From contig DDUX01000140.1 in the NCBI GenBank assembly GCA_002345025.1, positions 31,268-95,267 on the forward strand: DNA of 64,000 nt, in the 5' to 3' direction. The position numbers and the translations under genes were made by a program. Of the stretch, positions 52,173-60,385 are shown in pieces (within the stretch, counting starts at the first letter, position 1; each line of letters begins with the position of its first letter). This DNA comes from Candidatus Accumulibacter iunctus. Lineage in GTDB: Bacteria; Pseudomonadota; Gammaproteobacteria; Burkholderiales; Rhodocyclaceae. Under the pieces are notes generated by a model, which was not told the origin of the DNA, searched no databases, and was given only the letters and a program-made list of their open reading frames with translations.

Positions 52173-54848
52173 TCAGCGACTTGCGCGCAGTCGCTTCTCG
52201 GCACCCACCACGAGGTAGGCAACGACGCCGACGGCAGCGATTTCCAGCCACTCGTGCCAGCCGATCGGCGCGGTTGCAAACAGACGGTTCAGCAGCGGCA
52301 GGTAGGTCAGCGCGACCTGCAGCAGCGCCATCACCAGGATGCCGTACCAGATCGCCGGGTTTGAGAAGAGTCCCAAACGCAGCGCCGAGAACTTCAGTGA
52401 GCGACAATTGAAGAGGTACGTTCCCTCGACGACGACGAAGACGTTGACCGCGACCGTACGCGCCTCGGCGAGCGAATTGCCCTGTGCCAGCGCACGCAGG
52501 AAGAGCCCGAAGGAACCGGCAAGCAGCAGCAGACTGACGAGAACGATTCGCCAGATCAGCGCGGCGTCGAGAATCGGCGTCCCCGGTGGGCGCGGCGGGC
52601 GGCGCATGACGGCGTGCTCGATTGGCTCGAAGGCCAGCATCAAGCCGAGAAAAACCGCCGTCGTCATGTTGATCCACAGAATCTGCAGCGGCGTGATCGG
52701 CAGCGTTGCCCCGGCAAGAATCGCTGCCACGATCACCAGGCCCTCGCCGAAGTTGGTCGGCAGCGTCCAGGTGATGAACTTCACCAGGTTGTCGTATACG
52801 CCCCTGCCCTCCTCAACGGCAGCCTCGATGGCGGCGAAGTCGTCGTCAGTGAGCACCATCTCGGCGGCATCCTTCGCCACTTCGGTCCCGCCCAGGCCCA
52901 TGGCGATGCCAATGTCGGCCTGCTTCAGGGCTGGCGCGTCGTTGACTCCGTCACCAGTCATCGCCACCACCTCGCCACTGGCCTGCAGCGCCTGCACCAG
53001 TCGCAGTTTCTGCGCCGGCTCGACGCGCGCAAAGACGCTGATCCTGCGCACCACCTGCCGCAGCGCGGCATCATCGAGCGACGCCAGTTCGCGGCCGGTG
53101 ATCGCCATGTCGCCGGTCCTGGCGATTCCCATCTGCCTGGCGATCGACAGCGCGGTGACAGCGTGATCACCGGTGATCATCTTGACCGTGATGCCGGCAG
53201 CGTGACAGGTCCTGACCGCGGCGATGGCCTTCGGTCGCGGCGGGTCAACCATGCCTACCAGGCCAATGAACTCCAGACCGCTGTCGACGCTGACGGGGGT
53301 CAGCGCGCTTGCCGAGCCAGCGGCAAGGCGAGCCACGGCCAGTACCCGCAGACCCTCTGCCGCCATCGTCGCGGCAGCACTCTCGATCTCGTCGCGGCGC
53401 AGCGATACGTTCCGCCCGTTCCAGTCGCGCATGCTCAGCGAACGCGGCAGCAACTGCTCGAGCGCCCCCTTGAAGTAGGCAACCCGCGTCCCGTCGATGT
53501 CGTGCAGGGTCGCCATGTACTGCCGTGTCGAGTCGAAGGGGATCTCGTCCAGGCGCGGAAACATCTTCTGCAGGGTCCGCTCGTCGAGCCCCGCCTTGCG
53601 TGCGACGACCAGCAGCGCGCCCTCGGTCGGGTCGCCGACGACCTCCCAGTGGCGGTTGCTCCTGCTCAGGCCGGCGTCGTTGCAGAGTGCTCCGGCCAGT
53701 AGGCACTCGCGCAGGGCACCGGCGACGTCGCCACCATCGCCGATCCTGCCGTTCGGCGAATAGCCGCTGCCGCTGACCGCAACCCTGGTGCCACCGGCAT
53801 GGATCTCGCGTACCGTCATCTGGTTCTCGGTCAGGGTCCCCGTCTTGTCCGAACAGATGACCGTCGTGCTGCCCAGGGTCTCGACAGCAGGTAGCTTGCG
53901 AATGATCGCTCGTCGCCTGGCCATGCGCGAAACGCCAATGGCCAGGGTGATCGTCATCGCTGCCGGCAGTCCTTCCGGAATCGCGCCCACCGCCAACGCA
54001 ACCGCTGCCATGAACATGGCAAAAGCCGATTCCCCCCGCCAGATGCCGACTGCAAAGGTCAGCCCGGCAAGCAGGCCGATGGCCATCAGCAGCCAGTTGC
54101 TGAAGACCGCCATACGGCGAGTCAGCGGCGTCGTCAGATCAGGGGCCTCGGAGATCAGCCTCGAGATGCGGCCGGTCTCGGTCTGATCGCCGGTTGCGAC
54201 GACCACCCCGGCTCCCTGGCCGCTGATCATCACCGTGCCGGCATACGCCATGTTGCAGCGCTCAGCGAGCAGCGTGTCCTCCGGCAGCGCCTCGCCATGT
54301 TTGGCAACTGCCGACGACTCGCCAGTCAGCGCCGATTCGATGGCTTGCAGATCCCTGGTCCGGAACAGCCGCAGGTCGGCTGGCACCTTGTCGCCGGCCG
54401 CCAGCAGCACAACGTCGCCAGGAACGAGCTCGGTCGACGCCAAGCGTTGCTTGCAGCCACCGCGCAAGACCGTGACTTCACTGGTGACCGAGCGGGCCAG
54501 TGCAGCCAAAGCACTCTCGGCCCGACCTTCCTGGATGAAGCCAATCACCGCATTGACCAGGGTCACACCGAAGATGACGGTCGCGTCCACCCATTCGCCG
54601 AGTATCGCCGTCACCACCCCGGCCAGCAGGAGCACGAGTACCAGCGGCTGGACGAACTGCAGAACGAAGCGCAGGACCGGCCCGCGGCCGGGATCCGGTG
54701 TCAACCGGTTCTCACCATGCTGCGAACGGCGGCAGGCCGCTTCGCCGTCGTCCAGTCCCAGCTCGAAACTGGCAGTCAGACGCTCTGCCGCCTCGTGTGC
54801 AGGCATGCAGTGCCACGCGACATCCGGCACGACCGGCTTGTTGCTCAT
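52173..54848 (-). CDS. P2-type cation-transporting ATPase
   Basis: An 891-residue P-type ATPase. The actuator domain (TESSAVAK; TGES is at LTGESSA), the ion-pathway motif IPEGLPAAMTITLAIGVSRM, the phosphorylation site SDKTGTLTENQMTV and the hinge MTGDGVNDAPALKQADIGIAMG are intact, with about ten membrane helices. PEGLP and the motif around ARRRAIIRKLPAVETLGS indicate the P2A/P2-like (PacL/PMR1/CtpF-type) group, so Ca2+, Na+ or K+ transport is possible. The start used here is at 54848; the in-frame extension of 20 codons upstream is encoded by the repeat at 54852-54977. Confidence 0.92.
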   Translation of the reverse strand: MSNKPVVPDVAWHCMPAHEAAERLTASFELGLDDGEAACRRSQHGENRLTPDPGRGPVLRFVLQFVQPLVLVLLLAGVVTAILGEWVDATVIFGVTLVNAVIGFIQEGRAESALAALARSVTSEVTVLRGGCKQRLASTELVPGDVVLLAAGDKVPADLRLFRTRDLQAIESALTGESSAVAKHGEALPEDTLLAERCNMAYAGTVMISGQGAGVVVATGDQTETGRISRLISEAPDLTTPLTRRMAVFSNWLLMAIGLLAGLTFAVGIWRGESAFAMFMAAVALAVGAIPEGLPAAMTITLAIGVSRMARRRAIIRKLPAVETLGSTTVICSDKTGTLTENQMTVREIHAGGTRVAVSGSGYSPNGRIGDGGDVAGALRECLLAGALCNDAGLSRSNRHWEVVGDPTEGALLVVARKAGLDERTLQKMFPRLDEIPFDSTRQYMATLHDIDGTRVAYFKGALEQLLPRSLSMRDWNGRNVSLRRDEIESAAATMAAEGLRVLAVARLAAGSASALTPVSVDSGLEFIGLVGMVDPPRPKAIAAVRTCHAAGITVKMITGDHAVTALSIARQMGIARTGDMAITGRELASLDDAALRQVVRRISVFARVEPAQKLRLVQALQASGEVVAMTGDGVNDAPALKQADIGIAMGLGGTEVAKDAAEMVLTDDDFAAIEAAVEEGRGVYDNLVKFITWTLPTNFGEGLVIVAAILAGATLPITPLQILWINMTTAVFLGLMLAFEPIEHAVMRRPPRPPGTPILDAALIWRIVLVSLLLLAGSFGLFLRALAQGNSLAEARTVAVNVFVVVEGTYLFNCRSLKFSALRLGLFSNPAIWYGILVMALLQVALTYLPLLNRLFATAPIGWHEWLEIAAVGVVAYLVVGAEKRLRASR

Positions 54849-54851
54849 GCG

Positions 54852-54977
54852 AACGGTCATGACTTTCGACACACCCCTGATGATGAAAGTCATGACCGTT
54901 GCCCTCATCCCCGGCCCTTCTCCCGCGCACGGGAGAAGGGAGATTCGCGAGTCGCCGACGCGACTTTCACGTTAATG
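54852..54977. repeat. Dispersed three-hairpin repeat, copy near the P-type ATPase gene
   Basis: Same organisation as the copy at 44384-44507. AACGGTCATGACTTTC (54852-54867) pairs with 54885-54900; CCCTTCTCCC (54915-54924) with GGGAGAAGGG (54931-54940); GTCGC (54951-54955) pairs with GCGAC. It ends in GCGACTTTCACGTTAATG. Only a few bases differ from the other copy. It starts 4 bp before the ATPase ATG. Both copies have the same orientation relative to the gene that follows on the minus strand. Confidence 0.85.
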
Positions 54978-55149
54978 TGATTCTCCAGGGGAAACGTCGG
55001 GCCCCGAGGTTCCTGTAGTATTCTAGCATTCGCGCTCCGACAGTCAGCGCGACTCGATGGAGAAGCCGGGCCAGCCACGCGTCGGACGCAGGAAACCTGG
55101 AGACAGACATTGCTATCCTGATGCGCACGCCGCGGTGGCTTTCCCGGTG

Positions 55150-56064
55150 ATGACAGGTGTTCGGCTGCGCCGCCGCTGGCGGATACCGGTCGGCTTGGCC
55201 GTTTCGCTTGCGCTGGCCGGCAATGCGTTTCCCCACAGCCTCACCGACGACGACCTCGCTGCGGGCGCCCCGGCTGCTGCCGCGCTGCGGGCAGGCCCTG
55301 CGCACGCCATCTCACTGCCTTCGCCGGAGCCTGCAGGCGACCCAGCCGAACAGGAGATCTCGCCTCCCTGGCAGCAGCAAGCCCCGTTGCTGCTGCCTGC
55401 GAACCCCACACTTTACATGGACGAATCCGCTCCTCGCTTCGCGACGGCATCGCGGACGCCGCTGACGAGGGCAGGCAGACAGGTGGCGCCGGGCACGGCA
55501 GCCCGCTCTGCCGTGCTGTCGATCCCGGGCACCGCGGGCAACACGCTGCCAGGCGACGAGATCTTGACGACACTCAACGATCTGCAGCAGACGATTGCCG
55601 AACTGATCGTCGAAACCACCGAGGCGCGCCAGGGCCCGGGAGGACGCGTCAGCTTCTCTCTGGGCGGCGTCGAAGGCTTTCACTACAGTGCGCGCGACGG
55701 CCAGACCGCGATCGGACATGGCGACATTGCGCTGACCGTCGCCGAACAAGGCAGCGAGCGGCAGCAGCCGGTCGCAGGCGCTCGCGCTGCGGTCGCGATT
55801 CCCGCCAGCCACGATGGCAGCCCATCGCTAAAGGTCATCGAGTTGCTCAAGGAGGCGCTCGCCTATCCGCTGGTCTGGGTCATCGTCCTGCTACTGCTCG
55901 TCGCCAAGCTCGCGCTGCTGGTCGCCAGCCGGCGTGCCCGGAAACGCCGCCACGGAAGACGCCCGCAGAGCAGCCAGCAGATGGCACCGCAGAGGGTGCG
56001 CAAGCGAATCCGCATCCGTGTCCGGCAACGACAGCCGATCGTCGGCCTGCAGCAGCGCCGCTAA
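55150..56064 (+). CDS. Unrecognised membrane-anchored protein with basic C-terminus
   Basis: A 304-residue protein that I do not recognise. Residues about 10-30 form a signal peptide or anchor (IPVGLAVSLALAGNAFP). The body is a Pro/Ala/Gly-rich, probably disordered stretch (about 30-150) followed by a helical, acidic segment (TLNDLQQTIAELIVETTEAR). A second hydrophobic segment near residues 245-275 (VWVIVLLLLVAKLALLVAS) is followed by a strongly basic tail (RKRIRIRVRQRQ). The pattern suggests a periplasmic protein with a C-terminal anchor and a cytoplasmic basic tail. It is divergent from the ATPase, with the repeat in between. ATG at 55150 is the first in-frame start that places the anchor at the N-terminus. 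Confidence 0.65.
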   Translation: MTGVRLRRRWRIPVGLAVSLALAGNAFPHSLTDDDLAAGAPAAAALRAGPAHAISLPSPEPAGDPAEQEISPPWQQQAPLLLPANPTLYMDESAPRFATASRTPLTRAGRQVAPGTAARSAVLSIPGTAGNTLPGDEILTTLNDLQQTIAELIVETTEARQGPGGRVSFSLGGVEGFHYSARDGQTAIGHGDIALTVAEQGSERQQPVAGARAAVAIPASHDGSPSLKVIELLKEALAYPLVWVIVLLLLVAKLALLVASRRARKRRHGRRPQSSQQMAPQRVRKRIRIRVRQRQPIVGLQQRR

Positions 56065-56256
56065 TCACCGCAGCGCCCTCCCCACGGCTCGCGGCTGCCC
56101 CGGAGGGCCTGGCGAGCAACGTGCAAGTAACCGTTTTCAAACAGGATTCTTTGTTCGGCGACGGCCTTCGGCTTGCGGTATACTGGCGCCGACGCCGCTG
56201 CTTTCCGATCCCCGGCGGCCTTCGTTGCCCATTCTCAACTTCCCCAGGAATCCATC

Positions 56257-57903
56257 ATGTTGCAGAAATCTGCCTCCTTCCCCGGAATTCATGGCCCTGT
56301 TGTCACGATCATCATGGACGGCTACGGCATCGCCAGGTCGGATGTCGGCAGCGCCATCGCCGCGGCCAGGAAGCCCACCTTGGACCGCCTCCTGGCCACC
56401 TGCCCGAACATCAGCCTGCGCGCCCATGGCACCGCTGTCGGAATGCCTTCCGACGAGGACATGGGCAACTCCGAAGTCGGTCACAACGCCATCGGCGCCG
56501 GCCAAGTCTACAGCCAGGGCGCCGCGCTGGTCGCCGATGCCATCGCCGTGGGCTCGATCTGGCAAGGCACGGCCTGGCAGCAGATCGTCGCCGGTGCCAG
56601 GGCCGGCCGCGGCGTCATCCACTTTCTCGGTCTCTTCTCGGATGGCAACGTCCACAGCCACATCGACCACCTGCGCGCGATGATCCAGCGCGCGAAAGAG
56701 GAATGCGTGCCGACCGTGCGGGTTCATATCCTGCTGGACGGCCGCGACGTTCCCGAGACCAGCGCCCTCGACTATATCCTGCCGTTCGAAGCCTTCCTGG
56801 CAGAGATCAGTGACGCCAGCTTCGACGCCCGCATCGCCTCCGGCGGTGGCCGCATGTGCATCACCATGGACCGTTACGAGGCAAACTGGAACATGGTCGA
56901 GCGCGGCTGGCAGACGCACGTCCTCGGCCAGGGCGAGCAGCACGAGAGCGCATCGCAGGCGATCAATTCGCTGCGCGCGCGCTTTCCGGCAACGATCGAT
57001 CAGGATCTGCCGCCTTTCGTGATCGCCAGCGGCGGGTGCCCGGTCGGCACGATCGAGGATGGTGACTCGGTCGTCTTCTTCAACTTCCGCGGTGACCGCG
57101 CGATCGAAATCACGCGCGCCTTCGAGGAACCGGACTTCGACAAGTTCGACCGCGTCCGCGTACCACGGGTGACCTACGCCGGAATGCTGCAGTACGATGG
57201 CGACCTCAAGCTGCCAAAACGCTTCCTCGTCGATCCGCCGGCGATTCTCGACACCATGGGCGAGTGGTTTGCCAAGTCGGGAATCACCCAGTTCGCCTGT
57301 TCCGAAACGCAGAAGTTCGGCCACGTGACCTACTTCTGGAACGGCAACCGCTCGAACAAGTTCGATGGCGAGACCTACGAAGAGGTTCTCAGCGACGTCG
57401 TCCCCTTCGAGCAGCGGCCTTGGATGAAAGCCGCGGAAATCGCCGACGCGATGATCGCTGCCCTCAGGAGCGGGCGTTACCGGACCCTGCGCTGTAACTT
57501 CGCGAACGGCGACATGGTCGGCCACACCGGCCACTTCCGTGCCGCAACGATGGCGATCGAAGCGGTCGACCTGCAACTGGCACGCATCCTGCCCGTGATC
57601 GACGCAATGGGCGGCGTTGCCCTGATCACTGCCGACCACGGCAACGCGGACGAAATGTACGAGATCGAAAAGAAGACCGGACAACCGGCCAGGAATGCGG
57701 ACGGGTCGTTCAAGAGCAAGACCTCGCACACGCTGAACCCGGTGCCGCTGATCCTCTACGACAACGCGAGCGGTGGCCGTCTCGGCCTGGCGCAGACCGC
57801 CTCCGCAGGTCTGTCAAACATCGCCGCGACGATCGCCAACCTGCTTGGTTTCGAGAAGCATGCCAAGTGGGACGAGAGCCTGCTGACCGTCCGTCAGGCT
57901 TAG
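56257..57903 (+). CDS. gpmI: Cofactor-independent phosphoglycerate mutase
   Basis: A 548-residue Mn-dependent enzyme interconverting 3- and 2-phosphoglycerate in glycolysis/gluconeogenesis. The metal/nucleophile region MPSDEDMGNSEVGHNAIGAG is intact, with IIMDGYG at the N-terminus, NFRGDRAIE and, near the end, GDMVGHTGHF and ADHGNADEM. AGGAA lies 8 bp before the ATG (56257). Slightly longer than the E. coli enzyme (about 514). It converges with tpiA. Confidence 0.95.
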   Translation: MLQKSASFPGIHGPVVTIIMDGYGIARSDVGSAIAAARKPTLDRLLATCPNISLRAHGTAVGMPSDEDMGNSEVGHNAIGAGQVYSQGAALVADAIAVGSIWQGTAWQQIVAGARAGRGVIHFLGLFSDGNVHSHIDHLRAMIQRAKEECVPTVRVHILLDGRDVPETSALDYILPFEAFLAEISDASFDARIASGGGRMCITMDRYEANWNMVERGWQTHVLGQGEQHESASQAINSLRARFPATIDQDLPPFVIASGGCPVGTIEDGDSVVFFNFRGDRAIEITRAFEEPDFDKFDRVRVPRVTYAGMLQYDGDLKLPKRFLVDPPAILDTMGEWFAKSGITQFACSETQKFGHVTYFWNGNRSNKFDGETYEEVLSDVVPFEQRPWMKAAEIADAMIAALRSGRYRTLRCNFANGDMVGHTGHFRAATMAIEAVDLQLARILPVIDAMGGVALITADHGNADEMYEIEKKTGQPARNADGSFKSKTSHTLNPVPLILYDNASGGRLGLAQTASAGLSNIAATIANLLGFEKHAKWDESLLTVRQA

Positions 57904-57911
57904 AAACGCGA

Positions 57912-57945
57912 GCGGCGATCGGCCCGGCAACGGGTCGATCGCCGC
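57912..57945 (+). terminator. Long perfect hairpin after gpmI
   Basis: GCGGCGATCG (57912-57921) pairs with CGATCGCCGC (57936-57945), and the inner CCCG/CGGG pairs close a GCAA (GNRA) tetraloop. It starts 8 bp after the gpmI stop codon. No U run follows, so it may be a Rho-assisted terminator or an RNA-protecting 3' stem. Confidence 0.55.
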
Positions 57946-58014
57946 GCGGGACGGCCGTCGCGCAGAACCCACGTCGCGGGTGCGACTGATCCTCGGTCCT
58001 GGACAGCCAGCAGG

Positions 58015-58045
58015 GAGGCGGCAACCGGGTCGCAGTTGCCGCCTC
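58015..58045 (-). terminator. Hairpin after tpiA
   Basis: GAGGCGGCAAC (58015-58025) pairs perfectly over 11 bp with 58035-58045. It lies just beyond the tpiA stop codon on the minus strand and is probably its transcript end. No U run follows. Confidence 0.5.
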
Positions 58046-58064
58046 GCTTGCGTTGCGGCCGTTG

Positions 58065-58832
58065 CTACTTGCTGAGTCCCTCACCCGGCGTGATGATGCC
58101 GAGGAAGCTGTCTGCTTTCAATGCCGCACCACCGATCAGCCCCCCGTCGATGTCCTTCTGCGCCAGCAGACCGGCTGCGTTCTCGGGTTTCATCGAACCG
58201 CCGTACTGAATGCTGATCGACTGGGCGACGCTGTCGCCGTAGAGCTTGGCCAGCAGGCTGCGAACGAAGGCGTGCGCCTCCTGTGCTTCGTCGTCCGTAG
58301 CGGTAACACCCGTGCCGATGGCCCAGACAGGCTCGTAGGCGATGACCGTCGACAGCGCTTCATCGGCGGACAGGCCGGCGTAGGCACCGTTGACCTGTGT
58401 CGTCAGCACGCTTTCGAGTCGGCCCTCCTTGCGCTCGGCGAGCGTCTCGCCAATGCAGATGATCGGCGTCATGGCGAGCGACAGCACCTTCCTGACCTTC
58501 TTGTTGACCGTCGCGTCGGTCTCGCCGAAGTAGCTGCGCTGCTCGGAGTGACCAATGATCACGTAGTCGACACCGATCTCTTTCAGCATGTCGGCGCTGA
58601 CCTTGCCGGTGAACGCACCCTGGTTTTCCCAGTGCACGTCCTGCGCGGCGAGCTTGACGTTGCTTCCCTGTACCACTTCGGCCACCTTGGCCAGAGCAAG
58701 ATAGGTCGGCGCGATCGCGACGACCACCTGCCTGATGCCCTTGGCAGCGGCAACCAATTCTCCAGCCAGCTTTACTGACTCGGCAACGGTCTTGTTCATT
58801 TTCCAGTTGCCGGCGATGACGATTTTGCGCAT
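58065..58832 (-). CDS. tpiA: Triosephosphate isomerase
   Basis: A 255-residue TIM-barrel enzyme. KIVIAGNWKMNK holds the catalytic Lys near residue 13, IIGHSEQRSYF the electrophilic His, and AYEPVWAIGTG the catalytic Glu and mobile loop; YGGSMKPENA binds phosphate. ATG at 58832 is 73 bp downstream of pgk on the same strand, so pgk-tpiA is likely one operon. Pairing with gpmI is convergent. Confidence 0.98.
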   Translation of the reverse strand: MRKIVIAGNWKMNKTVAESVKLAGELVAAAKGIRQVVVAIAPTYLALAKVAEVVQGSNVKLAAQDVHWENQGAFTGKVSADMLKEIGVDYVIIGHSEQRSYFGETDATVNKKVRKVLSLAMTPIICIGETLAERKEGRLESVLTTQVNGAYAGLSADEALSTVIAYEPVWAIGTGVTATDDEAQEAHAFVRSLLAKLYGDSVAQSISIQYGGSMKPENAAGLLAQKDIDGGLIGGAALKADSFLGIITPGEGLSK

Positions 58833-58905
58833 GGTATTCCTCGATGTTGTATTGCGGGGATGACTGGCAGAGCATTCGGCCCCGGCAGCGCCGGGGCCAT
58901 CGGCA

Positions 58906-60162
58906 CTATTTCTCGGAGAGTGCGGCAACGCCCGGAAGAACCTTGCCCTCCAGATATTCGAGCGAGGCGCCACCACCGGTGGAGCTGTGGGTGACCTTCC
59001 TGTCCGCACCATACTTCTTCGCTGCGGTGGCCGTATCACCGCCGCCGATGACGGTGATGGCACCCGCCGCTGTCGCCTCGACGACCGCATCCGCCATCGC
59101 TCGCGTGCCGGCTTCGAACTTCTCGAACTCGAAAACGCCAGCCGGACCGTTCCAGATGATGGTTTTCGCCTTCCTGATGGCGTCGCTGAAGATCCGCGTC
59201 GACTCGGGGCCGCAGTCGAGGCCAAGCCAGCCGTCGGGTATCCCTTCTACGTCACTGGCAGTGCCGGTGTTGGCATTGGCGTCAAACTTGTCGGCGATGA
59301 CGAAATCGACCGGCAGCAGGATCTCCTTTCCCTTCTCGCGCGCCTTGTCCATCAGGCCGGGGACGAGCTTGGCGCCCTCTTCGTCGAACAGCGAGTTGCC
59401 GATCGGCATTCCCGAGAGCACTTTCTTGAAGGTGAACGCCATGCCACCACCGATGATGATCTGGTCGGCCTTGTCGAGCAGATTGTTGATCAACTGGATC
59501 TTGTCGGCGACCTTGGCACCGCCGAGGATCGCCAGCAGCGGCCGCTGCGGCGACTCGAGCACCGCCGAGAACGCGGCCAGTTCCTTGTTCATCAGGTAAC
59601 CCGAGGCACGCTCCGGGAGTTGCACACCGGTCATCGACGAGTGGTCGCGATGCGCTGTGCCGAAGGCATCATTGATATAGACGTCGGCAAGCCTGGTGAG
59701 CGAAGCGCGGAAAGCCTTGACGTCCTCCGGATTGGCCTTCAGCTTGGTCACCGTCCCGTCGGCGTTGCTGACGCTTGCCTTGCCCTCCTCCTCGATGTGG
59801 AAGCGCAGGTTCTCGAGCAGGATGACTTCGCCCGGCTTGATCTGGGCGCAGGCAGCCTCGACTTCGGGGCCGACACAGTCGGGCAGGAACTTGACCGGGC
59901 GCCCGATCAGGCCTTCGAGCGCAACGGCAACCGGCGCCAGGCTGAACTTCGGGTTGGCCTTGCCGTCGGGACGCCCGAGGTGTGACATCAGGATGACGGC
60001 AGCGCCCTTGTCGAGAGCATGCCTGATCGTCGGCAGCGCGGCCTCGATGCGTTTGGTGTTGGTGATCGCACCAGTGACCTTGTCCTGGGGGACGTTGAAA
60101 TCGACACGAATCAGGGCGCGCTTGCCTTCGAGGGCGAGATCTTCGATGAACAGTTTGGACAT
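58906..60162 (-). CDS. pgk: Phosphoglycerate kinase
   Basis: A 418-residue glycolytic kinase. RVDFNVPQ at the N-terminus, the substrate site around MSHLGRPDGK, GGAKVADK, GLDCGPEST, WNGPAGVFEFE and the C-terminal GGGDTATAAKK nucleotide-binding motif are all present. It is longer than E. coli Pgk (387) but of normal length for related lineages. GAGGAAAT lies just before the ATG. Driven by the promoter at 60326-60354. Confidence 0.98.
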   Translation of the reverse strand: MSKLFIEDLALEGKRALIRVDFNVPQDKVTGAITNTKRIEAALPTIRHALDKGAAVILMSHLGRPDGKANPKFSLAPVAVALEGLIGRPVKFLPDCVGPEVEAACAQIKPGEVILLENLRFHIEEEGKASVSNADGTVTKLKANPEDVKAFRASLTRLADVYINDAFGTAHRDHSSMTGVQLPERASGYLMNKELAAFSAVLESPQRPLLAILGGAKVADKIQLINNLLDKADQIIIGGGMAFTFKKVLSGMPIGNSLFDEEGAKLVPGLMDKAREKGKEILLPVDFVIADKFDANANTGTASDVEGIPDGWLGLDCGPESTRIFSDAIRKAKTIIWNGPAGVFEFEKFEAGTRAMADAVVEATAAGAITVIGGGDTATAAKKYGADRKVTHSSTGGGASLEYLEGKVLPGVAALSEK

Positions 60163-60325
60163 GATTTCCTCGAGAGTGAGTTGGTGTTGAGAAAAGCGGG
60201 AATCAGGATCGCAAAGGGCATGGTGTCTCCGTATTGGCTTTCGGACGACTCGGCGTGCCGCCGTCGCTGGGCCACCGCGTTGAGAAAATGCAACCTGTGG
60301 GAAGGCGTTTCAACCACGCAGACGA

Positions 60326-60354
60326 AGTATCCTTGGCGCCGCTCCTGGAGTCAA
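60326..60354 (-). promoter_or_regulatory. Sigma70 promoter of pgk-tpiA
   Basis: On the minus strand, TTGACT (60349-60354) is separated by 17 bp from GATACT (60326-60331). It gives a 5' leader of about 160 nt before the pgk ATG at 60162. The -10 has four of six consensus bases, the -35 five of six. Confidence 0.72.
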
Positions 60355-60385
60355 TTATCAGTTGTCAGCTCGGCAAATCCAGCGC

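Noticed and set aside
56151..56184. Possible promoter TTGTTC ... TATACT upstream of gpmI
   Set aside because: The spacer is 22 bp and there is no extended -10 element, so it was not listed.
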